Shown in pieces: positions 45,801 to 53,554 of a DNA stretch of 64,000 bases. Numbering within the stretch: position 1 is the stretch's first letter; the number at the start of each line of letters is the position of its first letter. A program made the translations under genes and the position numbers. Below the pieces are notes generated by a model. That model ran no database searches. It was not told the DNA's origin and worked only from the letters and a program-made list of their open reading frames with translations. This DNA is from Strongylocentrotus purpuratus (lineage: Eukaryota > Echinodermata > Echinoidea > Camarodonta > Strongylocentrotidae): NCBI RefSeq assembly GCF_000002235.5, contig NW_022145597.1, positions 1,891,501-1,955,500 on the forward strand, given 5' to 3'.

Positions 45801-46172
45801 TTATTATTATTATTACTATAATTAATAGTAGTAGAGTATATTTATAATTATTTTCATTATCATTATTAATATTATTATTATCATTAATATTATCATTATC
45901 ATCATCATTGTGATAATTCTAATCACCAATGATTGTTTTCTTAGATGTGTCCATTATTGTTGCTTTCAATATTATCATCTAATTCTTAAAATAATTCTTC
46001 TTATTTATTAATTTTTCCTTCAGAAATGAGGGAGAAGTTTGACGCTGGTGAGGATCCCTTAGACCCTGAACAGCAGAAGAACCAAGGCCATCATCATGGC
46101 CATCCATTCGGTTTTAATCCTTTTGGTAGTGGCGGCGGCGGTGGTTTCAACTTTAAATTTAACTTCAACTAG
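36724..46172 (+). CDS. DNAJC3: DNAJC3 (P58IPK), ER-lumen TPR/J-domain co-chaperone, 11 exons
   Basis: Exons: 36724-36811, 38757-38867, 39462-39661, 40608-40751, 41510-41691, 42563-42682, 43132-43237, 43923-44042, 44642-44771, 45115-45263, 46024-46172. Total is 1499 nt; with one missing base restored in exon 8 this is 499 residues, close to vertebrate DNAJC3 (about 504). Residues 1-29 form a signal peptide (hydrophobic LSSLPVLLVTLSL), then about nine TPR motifs to ~residue 370, then a J domain from RDYYKILG (~391) with HPD at 45170-45178, and a His/Gly/Phe tail ending FKFNFN before TAG. In the family the TPRs bind unfolded ER clients and the J domain stimulates BiP ATPase. All introns are GT-AG. 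Exon 8 lacks one A in a homopolymer near 43926-43930, which breaks the frame; an assembly error or a real null allele is possible. The window also holds a partial duplicate at 4119-25352. Confidence 0.95.
36812..38756 (+). other. DNAJC3 intron 1
   Basis: 1.9-kb intron. 38428-38590 holds (TTTA)n and a G run. No other recognised feature. Confidence 0.7.
38757..38867 (+). CDS. DNAJC3: DNAJC3 exon 2 (first TPR)
   Basis: 111 nt with 'atgtag' acceptor and G|GTACTA donor. Encodes YMQTGNTLLAAGQLADALAQ, the first TPR helix pair (vertebrate counterpart LELGKKLLAAGQLADALSQ). Confidence 0.93.
39462..39661 (+). CDS. DNAJC3: DNAJC3 exon 3 (TPR 2-3)
   Basis: 200 nt. Encodes DNDPNNYMAYYKRAAVYLAQ then GRSKLALPDLKKS, matching the human DPDNYIAYYRRATVFLAMG region. 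Ends GCA GTG before GTGAGA, phase 0. Confidence 0.95.
39723..40040. mobile_element. Palindromic MITE in DNAJC3 intron 3
   Basis: About 39-bp inverted termini, starting GTGTTTCACAAAGATCCTAA on the left and its complement TTAGGATCTTTGTGAAACAC on the right, separated by ~240 bases. No clear target duplication. Confidence 0.8.
40608..40751 (+). CDS. DNAJC3: DNAJC3 exon 4 (TPR 4)
   Basis: 144 nt, phase 0 on both sides. Encodes LKYDPSNKEADKQLGMTRTV and NQHEQALDAYSKVLM. Acceptor 'gacag', donor 'gtaaga'. No counterpart was found in the upstream duplicate. Confidence 0.94.
41252..41491 (+). mobile_element. 5'-truncated LINE tail in DNAJC3 intron 4, with empty site in the duplicate
   Basis: Ends with three copies of TTGAATC. 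The upstream copy reads straight from 'gatgtccctt' into 'ctttctttgttctcag' (4094-4118), so these ~240 bases were inserted in the full gene after duplication. A CR1/L2-type 3' end is likely from the tail structure. Confidence 0.65.
41510..41691 (+). CDS. DNAJC3: DNAJC3 exon 5 (TPR 5-6)
   Basis: 182 nt encoding YLPWNADMHRKRAKVYTQLG and LRSVTKLVPDSTEVYLEMSR. Donor 'gtaagt'. It has a near-identical counterpart at 4119-4300. Confidence 0.96.
41861..42220 (-). mobile_element. 5'-truncated LINE (minus orientation) in DNAJC3 intron 5
   Basis: Starts with (ATTCA)n on the + strand, i.e. a TGAAT-type tail on the - strand. The duplicate's intron 5 reads directly from 'gttaaaatgggg' to 'ctaagcactgattggtcttg' (about 4440-4465), so the segment is a post-duplication insertion. 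Confidence 0.6.
42563..42682 (+). CDS. DNAJC3: DNAJC3 exon 6
   Basis: 120 nt encoding DIRECLKLDPDHKECFPLYK and AAENYIRDGR; the human equivalent is EVRECLKLDQDHKRCF. Acceptor 'tttag', donor 'gtgggt'. Confidence 0.95.
43132..43237 (+). CDS. DNAJC3: DNAJC3 exon 7
   Basis: 106 nt encoding YDDAVGKLESSIEAAGKGGV and ANARICHAYRM, ending at a codon boundary before 'gtaaga'. Confidence 0.95.
43300..43770 (+). mobile_element. 3' fragment of an L1/Tx1-like LINE in DNAJC3 intron 7
   Basis: Encodes a CTFCLSSVESISHLFWECP zinc-knuckle-like segment (about 43360-43430) and FRKMLKRCYEFEQVLFIKRN then KFVVLLDKWRHV before a TGA near 43750. This pattern is typical of the ORF2 C-terminus (zf-RVT) of L1/Tx1-type elements. 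A frameshift lies between the parts. Not present at the corresponding place in the duplicate. Confidence 0.8.
43923..44042 (+). CDS. DNAJC3: DNAJC3 exon 8, one base short (frameshift)
   Basis: 120 nt where frame requires 121. After the 'gacag' acceptor the sequence has GGCCAAAATTA where the duplicate has GGCCAAAAACTA. Read from the splice site in phase it reaches TGA within eight codons. From the shifted frame it gives MCTRVLKDDPENIDVLIDRA and QDEMYEE, as expected of the family. Confidence 0.92.
44256..44432 (-). mobile_element. tRNA-derived SINE in DNAJC3 intron 8
   Basis: On the - strand, GGTGTCATGGTATAGTGGCT and GGGTTCGAATCTC (B box) lead into a body with 'acgtcttttggcaagacatt'. An eroded orthologous copy is at 21595-21690. 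Confidence 0.75.
44642..44771 (+). CDS. DNAJC3: DNAJC3 exon 9 (start of J domain)
   Basis: 130 nt. Encodes GLDRAQKLLKQSKKRDYYKI then LGVRR, very close to the human linker and J-domain start. Split codon AG|A with exon 10. Confidence 0.96.
45115..45263 (+). CDS. DNAJC3: DNAJC3 exon 10 (J domain, HPD)
   Basis: 149 nt. Encodes NAGKKDILKAYRQLAMIWHP then DKHEEG and KFMDIADAKEVLTTP. HPD at 45170-45178. A MITE is inserted 12 bases after the donor. Confidence 0.97.
45276..45670. mobile_element. TTAA-target MITE, copy 2, in DNAJC3 intron 10
   Basis: TTAA at 45276-45279 and 45667-45670 flank an element with termini like AGATAAAGATCAGT and ACTGGTCTTTACCT. The duplicate has the empty site 'cactttaatgctaca' (TTAA at 24800-24803), which defines both ends exactly and shows a TTAA target, as for piggyBac-type elements. 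Confidence 0.92.
45780..45910. repeat. ATT/ATC trinucleotide microsatellite
   Basis: (TAT)n and (ATC)n runs in intron 10. A similar run lies at 25130-25200 in the duplicate, so it is ancestral. Confidence 0.8.
46024..46172 (+). CDS. DNAJC3: DNAJC3 exon 11 and stop
   Basis: 149 nt: EMREKFDAGEDPLDPEQQKN, a HHHGHPFGFNPFG segment, Gly repeats and FNFKFNFN, then TAG at 46170-46172. The human protein ends in a comparable RFKFHFN. No KDEL-type signal, as in the family. Confidence 0.96.
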
Positions 46173-46314
46173 AGTTAGCTCAACATTAACAGTCTCACAT
46201 CTCCAGTTTGACATACATGTAGTACACAATTCATTCAGCTTCAATTCCTTCCAAAGTACAGAATTACATGTAGCAAGGTTTTAATTCTAAATTCCCTTCA
46301 ACTAGACCTCAATG

Positions 46315-46718
46315 TTAAAGATAAAGACCAGTTACGGTCATGCGATTGCATTGTGAAAGAAACGTTGTGGAATCGATCAGAAAAGATTAATCATCTAGCT
46401 TATAAGTATTGGTGTGTACTGCAAGGTTCTGGAATCATCAAAATGATAAGAAATTTGGCCCAGTCTTGGTAGAGTTACAAGCACTGTACACAGAAGGATG
46501 TATATGGACTACGCACACGTGTGCAACACGTGCGTTATATCTATCGGGTCCAAATTGATATAATAATTTACGAAATATATCAATTAGTAGGCGGTTTCTC
46601 CGCAAAATTTGTATGATCACGTATTAGTCAAAATATATTCTTTCACATGATTGGTATTAAGAGCTTCCATTTCATTTTTTGAGAGGGAGGCGTTTCCAAA
46701 ACTGGTCTTTACCTTTAA
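46315..46718. mobile_element. TTAA-target MITE, copy 3, in the DNAJC3 3' UTR region
   Basis: TTAA at 46315-46318 and 46715-46718, termini AGATAAAGACCAGT and ACTGGTCTTTACCT. Strongly similar to copies 1 and 2. Confidence 0.88.
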
Positions 46719-46973
46719 CAGTCTTAAGTGGGTTATGATCCATTTGATGAGCAACTATGGTTTCAAAGAGACGATCATAGTATTATTTAGCCGTCTAGCC
46801 ATTATTTTGTTGGGACATTTTCCCGTAAAGCTATAGTATTGTCAGTACTACTTGACTACATCCTCAGCCCTGCTGTAATGTAATACCACAGTCACCGCCA
46901 AATAGACTCCATACTGACTGTTTCTTGGCCATTCGGGGTAATGTAATTAATTTTAGTTTGGTATGATGTCAGT

Positions 46974-47106
46974 CAGGGTACGATTTCACAAAACCATCAC
47001 AAGAACAAGTTCGCTGACATCCCATTGAAACCTGTGTTAAATTTAGTACATGCATTCTAAAGAGCTGTCAGTGAACTTGTACTTCCGATGGTTTTGTGAA
47101 ACCCTG
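46974..47106. mobile_element. Short hairpin MITE
   Basis: Inverted arms of about 45 bases: 'tttcacaaaaccatcacaag' on the left and 'ccgatggttttgtgaaaccc' on the right, separated by ~40 bases. Its 'tttcacaaa' terminus recalls the MITE in intron 3. Confidence 0.65.
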
Positions 47107-47135
47107 TCTATCTGGTTGGTGTCATACTGAGGTAC

Positions 47136-47141
47136 AATAAA
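47136..47141 (+). terminator. Candidate DNAJC3 polyadenylation signal AATAAA
   Basis: First well-placed AATAAA about 960 bases after the stop codon. Usage is not proven. Confidence 0.35.
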
Positions 47142-48241
47142 TCATGGTATTTTGTTTATTTTCTGAAGTCCACATTCGCAGTTACAAAACAAAGGAATTG
47201 TTGGTTATTATTTAAACCTAGCTGTGAGGGACAGTTTTGGTTCAGGTCATGAAGGTCCTGGAATATTAATTTGTTATATGATTTTGTTCCATTTCACAAA
47301 ACTTGGGATAGCCTTGGAAAAAATGATTATAACATGTACAGTTTTCTCTGAAATTAATGCATAATTCTGTATCATGACACAAATGTTTTCCTGTGTTAAG
47401 TGGATTTCTCACTTCACCTATAATCTCCCTTTGTTTATGGGATTAAAATATTTATAAATCTTTATTGATTCATGTGAAGTCATACATTGTGAGTATAATA
47501 AGAAACATTGCACAAAAGATGAAATGATTGTATCTTTCTTAAATTGCCTTTAGTGCCTTTCGGTCTGCTAGTGGTTAATACAACTTTGTGAATGAACCGA
47601 TTTGAAGTCATTAGAATGGTATATGTATTTATACAGGTAGTATTGTTCTTGTTTTAATAGGGAGAATTTCATGGGGGAAGTTAGAGGACTGCTGATATTT
47701 ATATATTATCGATCTGCAATGAATGAAAGTGGTAGCAGGGGGTGACATTATACGGAAAGATGTTCGCTATCAGAAAACTAGAAACTTTTGTACATGTATG
47801 TCAGGATCATTTAGCTTGTAGGGATGTCATGTGGGAAGGTTTTGTACTGTCAAACATTGGAACCTCAAAGAGTTATGGTATAAAATACCTTGGTGGATAG
47901 TTTGCAGATGTTTGTAGTTTTACAGTTTAACATAGCATGGTATGGAAAGCCTTGATGTTCTGAAGTACATTGTCTGAAAGCTGGAATCTGATTAATGAAA
48001 AGAAAATACATGTAGTGTCATATTTAGAAATCTGTTCATGATAGTTTGAATAATTTTCAAGAGTATATTTTCACTTGTTTCTTCTGTTTCAGAATTGTAT
48101 TCTGTTTGATAAAAAAAGAGTCACTATTTTTGTATATTCTTTCCTTTTTAAATTATTTTTAACCATATCATATTTTGGGAAAAAGGTGATTGCGGCACAC
48201 TGCTTATTAAACATAGCACTTATATAATTTGTAGTTCAACA
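47142..48241. other. Intergenic or distal 3' UTR, nothing recognised
   Basis: AT-rich sequence without coding or element signal. A longer DNAJC3 3' UTR could extend into it. Confidence 0.45.
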
Positions 48242-49879
48242 TCTTAGTCCGGCAGCCAAATGCAGATTATTGGCCTAACCTTGTTTTAGGGTCTATAGTT
48301 TTTTTTTTCAATGGATTTTGATTGCCTAGACCTTCTATTTCAAGAATCCGATTGCTGACACTCTGTCAGCCTTGAGCAATTTAAGATATATGACGTCATA
48401 CAAAATGGCCGCCAAAGTGTATGATTTTCCTTTAAAAATGAATAATAAATATATAATAAGGATTTTTTCTACAATTTTTGGCAGCCAAATGTCTGTATCT
48501 CTCTAGGACCATCACTAACAAAATGTTTTGTGATGTTGCATGGCCATAGATGACCAGCTTATTTGCATATTTTGAAATAGCGCCCTCTATAAACATATTA
48601 ATTTGAATAAAATATATGTGCCAGCCAAATGCCAATTTCTTAAATCTATGTCACGTTGAAATCATATTAAATGCTTTTTGGGGGCAACAATTGCAGTTGT
48701 GCTGCATAATCTTTCATCGTGTTTGGTACAAATTTAGATAGGGTAGGTGTGGGGAATGGAAGACCCTTAAGCACATTTGCATAATTTACATAAACATGAA
48801 CAATGTTACACATACAGACATTTTTGTATTCCCTTTAGTATTTTTTCTCTTTATTTTGTAACGAAATTGTGGTCATGATGTAACTGATTAATAAGATAAC
48901 AATGATTAATGACGTCATCACCAAAGGTCTCTCATTACCTACATGTGTAGGTAATAAGGGACAGTTACAAATCAAGACATTTTAAGTACAATTTGAATGA
49001 AAATGGGATTGTTATAGTTAGTTCAAACATTTTTTGAAAGAGATATATGGAGCCAATGAACTTACTGAAATTTTGAAACGATTTTAAAACAATGTGGCCC
49101 AAAATATTTCTGTAGTTTTTGTTTACAGTAATAAAGGTGTTCTCAATTATGTTAAAATACTTTCAGAATAATGTTCTGGCAATATGACTTTTACATTGAT
49201 CAAACTCACAGCATAGAAACAACTTCTTAAAATTGAATGCATTCAAATTAGAATGGTGACACGTACGACCAAATATGTTTCATGATAGTGCCTTTCAACA
49301 TGAAATGGACAACTGTGGAGAAGTAGGCCCCTATCTTGGACCTGGTGTCCCCAATTACCTACACACATTTCTGATCAGACACCATTCATAATGTGAATTG
49401 CAACACCCATTCACAACATACAATGGCCATAAGCTTTCTGTGATGGTTGGCACATTTCATAAACTTCCTTTTAAAACTAATTTTTAAGAGCCACCCCTAA
49501 ATATCTGCATACACCACAACATTCAGTGAAAATTGTGTTTTTATATCAGAGCAAATTTTTACGATCAAAATTGCTAATATCTTGGTCAATTTTGCCAATT
49601 TTCTCGGAGAGAGAACGCATTGTAGTCTTCGAAATGAATTGGATATATGCAGAAGTGTTGTTTAAGGCCACATATGTCGCTATATCAATATTGGAGCCAA
49701 CACGGACAGACAGTGATGGGTTCAAGCTTGGTGGTCTCCAATTCCCTACACCTACCCTACATATGTCAAGAAAAAAAATGGCTATGAAAGAATTCATTTT
49801 TCATCAAATCGGTGAGAAGTGGTTTTACGGCACACATTATTATTCAATTGATAGGCTTTATTTAGACCAGCATTGCTCC

Positions 49880-50360
49880 AACGTCAGTGAATGTGGATAA
49901 AGCAGTTGACATCTATACTAGACAGATGCATGAATTTCAAAAGATATTACCTGGTGGATTCTATGACACAATTTCCAAGAAAGTTCAAACCATGGCTGCC
50001 ATGAAGAAGTCAATGTTGGGATACGAAAATCTATGAAAAGTTGATCTACTCCAGAGTAATAGGACTGCAGACAAGTTCAAGAGAGGTCAATATCAAGGAC
50101 ATTTTGTCATAAGAGCTTTCACCAGTCCCAACAGCACTTTTTGATGATTCTGGAAACGAGCACTCCCATGTCAAAGACGGACTTATAGAATTTGACAAAA
50201 GTTGAGATGTCAGCCAGGCATGAGACACTGGAACAACCTTGTACAGTCATTGATGGTTGTGCTCTGCTGTGGATGAAAATCTGATGATTTTTGCTTGGTG
50301 TTTGACAGATCCGAGAGTATCTAGAGGTCATAACGGGTCGAGAGTCTTCCAACTGAGTCC
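49880..50360 (+). pseudogene. Academ-like copy 2: upstream half of the nuclease-like protein
   Basis: Broken frames give VNVDKAVDIYTRQMHEFQKI and PGGFYDTISKKVQTMA, then a YSRVIGLQTSS segment, ELSPVPTALFDDSG, and VIDGCALLW (about 50240-50270). These motifs recur in order in many dispersed transposon proteins of this family. Stops and frameshifts show it is inactive. Confidence 0.72.
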
Positions 50361-50394
50361 CGCGTCACTGCTGCCCTCCAAGAAACTATCTCTT

Positions 50395-51985
50395 ACTATT
50401 CGTCGTCGTCGTCGTTGTCATATAGATCATGGCTCACCATTGTGACCCGTTTGATGAGACCTTTTGATCGGCATCTGTCTCCTGCAATCCGGTAGAGTGT
50501 CTTTAGTATTTAGAGGGTGGCTAGTGATTTCCCGAAGGTCGTCAGTCCATCTGAGCTTGAGTCTTCCTTTGTTACGTGTTCCTTCAAAGGTACCTTGAAT
50601 GATAATTTGTCAAGGTTGTCTCCTGATCTTCTGCTAACGTGACCAAACTATTGTAGCTTGTACCGTCAATCCTGGTAGCAAGTGGCGGTTGATCTCCGAT
50701 GATGGACATTAATTGTGTCCATTGGTGTTGTAATCTCTTCATGATATCCCAAGTAGCTTCCTCCAACACCACATTTCAAAGGCAGATATTGCCGAGCTTC
50801 CACCCTCCTTGACAATCATTGACCCAAGAACATTATATAAACTTGTCCACTTGATCAACTTCTTCTCCATCAACCACCATGCTCTGTTGCATGTAGTTAA
50901 TTTCCACCAATCATGATCTAGGTCTTTTTCCCATTGAGGTAGGGTCCAAATTATTCACTTGCATCCTTCACTCTTTTTTAAAGAGTTCTAGTAGTTCTTC
51001 TGATGTTCTTGTTATAAGTGTTGTCAGTGGCATACTGAGCAAAAACACTTAGAGGGGCAGAAAAACAATCTGCATCACCACCACTCATACATGTTACATG
51101 CAGGCCCCGCAGAACTTTTTTTAAATCGGGGTGGGGGGGGGGGGGGGTGAAGTATTTACGATCAGGAAGAGAGGAGCGCAAATTGGCGTGGTGTTCAAGG
51201 GGCACAGCCCCTGGAAGCTCAAGGGTTTCAGGCATTTATTAACTGTAAGATGAACATATTTTGATACCTCATTTCACCTCGGGTCACTTTCTTTCTTTCT
51301 TTCTAGTTCTCTTCAACATACTTTATACAAAAAGTGAGGGGGCTCGAGTCCCCTGAGCCCCGCTGTTCTGCGGACCCTGACATGTAGGCTTTTAAATAAG
51401 CATATTTTTTGCTTGACTGTGAATTTAGGATTTGTCCTTTTCCAACATACGCTTAACAAATAATAATTTACTAAAAAGTGAGAAAAAACCCATGAAAATC
51501 ATGTCATTTCAGCAACATTTGTAAATCACTGGTATCGAATATATAGAAAAAACAGTTTGAATTTTGTTTGGGGGTTGAACTGTCCCAACCCCCCCCCCCC
51601 CCCAACCCTTCCCCATCAATACGCCAGAGAGTGTTGTATTGTTGGCGTATCTTAGGTTGGTGATCGTTCGTCCACCAACAGAAACTTGACCATAAAATGC
51701 CTTTCTCATAATGAATACAGCATAGATGGTGATAGGATACAGCCTTGACGGACAACTTGACCAATAGTGAACATTTCGGTGTAGCCATTCTCTGTTCTTA
51801 CTGTTGCTTCTAGGTATTGGTAGAGCGACTGGATGAGTTGAATTATATATGCTGGAAAGCCCATCCAGCTCATAATCTTCCATAGGCGTTTATGTTGTAC
51901 GCAGTCAAAAGCTTTGGAAAGATCAATAAAGCTAGGGAGAGAAGTTGTTGAAACGTGTCTCTAGTGTTGCTAACTTCACTATCTT
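50395..51985 (-). mobile_element. Non-LTR retrotransposon inserted in Academ-like copy 2
   Basis: On the - strand, SFDCVQHKRLW, a segment with SLYQYLEATVRTENGYTE, and VVRQGCILSPSM (about 51930-51730) are RT motifs. VSVGGRTITNLRYANNTTLS follows (about 51690-51640) with the catalytic YADD changed to YANN. The 3' end has (GAC)n at about 50400-50416. A hAT element splits the ORF at 51025-51629. Confidence 0.82.
51025..51629. mobile_element. Non-autonomous hAT-like element (605 bp) with 8-bp TSD, repeat family B
   Basis: Left end CAGTGGCATACTGA and right end the complement of CTCTGGCGTATTGATG, flanked by AGTGTTGT at 51017-51024 and 51630-51637. The interior carries family B landmarks ('ggcgtggtgttcaaggggca', 'gtaagatgaacatattttga'). 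It sits within the LINE, giving a three-level nest. Confidence 0.88.
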
Positions 51986-52480
51986 TTCATGACAACAAAC
52001 TACAGTTGATCGACATCGTAATTAAATGCGCGAGTCTGCAGGATGATTGGGTGCTCAGAAATAGGCAAAATCACAAGCAGGCCTTTACAGTCAAGATGAG
52101 GTTCCTGTTGAAGTGATTCCAGGCAGTGATGTCATGGCAAGGAAAGGTCTATCCACAACATAGTTATGATGAAGCAGGCAACATCGAAGTACAGCAAGCG
52201 ATTTGAATTGATGCTAATGAGAAGATGTATGTTAGGGTCCTAGTGGATGACACAGACGTCTACGTACTACTTTTGCATCGATCATTATCTACATGACGGA
52301 CTTATAAAACGCCAATGACCATGGAGACGCCCCTTCACAAATTGAACTGTTATTGATGTTCCTGCCAATGTAGACAAGTTAGGAGATATCATTCCATCGA
52401 TGTTGGCAGGACATGCGTTGACGGGATGCGACACTCTTGGGGCATACTTTGGCATTGGATAGGGTACAATGCTGAAAGTG
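51985..52480 (+). pseudogene. Academ-like copy 2: nuclease I-region remnant
   Basis: KLQLIDIVIK-like start (about 52005), then YDEAGNIEVQQA, VRVLVDDTDVYVLLLHR (about 52230-52280) and IPSMLAGHALTGCDTLGAYF with GIG (about 52390-52460). DTD plus GCDT...GIG parallels the metal site and helix-hairpin of FEN1/XPG nucleases (LLGSDY...GIG in FEN1). Several stops. Confidence 0.75.
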
Positions 52481-53554
52481 ATGAAGCAGAAGATTCGACT
52501 CCCTTAGGACTCAGTAATTTGCAATGTTGATGCAGCATGGTCATATGTCATCACTCAACCTACTCAATGCTTTGCTTCATGTTATGGACAGTCAACAACC
52601 AACTGAATGTCAGAGGCTCGTATCAACGTGTGGCTATCAAGGGTCCGAAGACTAGGAGCTCCAAATACCCCCAAACCTTGCCTTACTACCTCAAACTACC
52701 TCAAGCGTTTGTAGAAAATGTTATTAAAAGAGAGCTCATTTGCAAACATGCGTGTGGAAGCATGCATTACAGTCACGACCTCACTTTGCAGAATTAAGTG
52801 TTAAATGACACCCTCTTCCGCATGGAATATTTTAGGGCTCCCAACACTTTAGAGGGCTTTTAAACCAATTTCAAGATTTTGAAGCAAACTTATAAACGGA
52901 TATAGTCCTGTATCGTATCGGTAGTTCGTAATTTGTAGGTTAATTTAAAAGAATCTAGTACCTTAGAATACAAATCTAGTTTCTCAACGCTGTCACTGAA
53001 AATGGGCATTTATCACCATATGCCACCTCATATCTATGGGACAGAGAGCATAAAATTCAACCATATTTTCTTCGAGTATAAAATTACAAAATAAAAATAA
53101 ATGTGCAGCACAATTTTTACTCACTGTATCCAGTGCATCTGACTCATGACATATGATAATCTCATGTTAGAAATTGGTATTTGGCCATCATTTTGAACTA
53201 TTCAAGTTAATGTGTCTATAGAGGGCGCCATTCCGAATTATGCCAATTTGCATATCATTTGTGATCATACAGCATCGCAATTTTTATTAAGTGATGATTC
53301 TAGAAAAAAATTAAGATATTTGACTGCCATTTAATGTAGTAAAATGCTGTTAAAACTTTTTATATCATTAATTTTGGTTAAAAAGGGGATTTTAGCGGCC
53401 ATTTTGTATGACGTCACATATCTCAAATTGCTCAATGCTGACAGAGTGTCAGCAATCGAATTCTTCAAATTGATGGTCTAAGGAACTATAATCCGAAGAA
53501 AAAAAAACTATAGACCCTAAAACAAGGTATATCGAGATGGCTGCCGGACTATCT

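Larger units (their letters stand above)
48245..53551 (+). mobile_element. Long-TIR DNA transposon (5.3 kb), Academ-like, copy 2
   Basis: Begins TAGTCCGGCAGCCA and ends TGGCTGCCGGACTA with at least ~450-bp terminal inverted repeats (48245-48700 and about 53100-53551), flanked by TCT at 48242-48244 and 53552-53554. + strand remnants of the same protein family as in the 8.3-kb element lie at 49880-50360 and 51985-52480, split by a LINE that itself contains a hAT element. The TIR sequence differs from copy 1, so these are two related families. Confidence 0.78.

Noticed and set aside
49526..49900. 124-residue + strand ORF in the Academ-like copy 2
   Set aside because: Most of it resembles non-coding TIR-proximal sequence; the recognisable protein starts in another frame near 49880.
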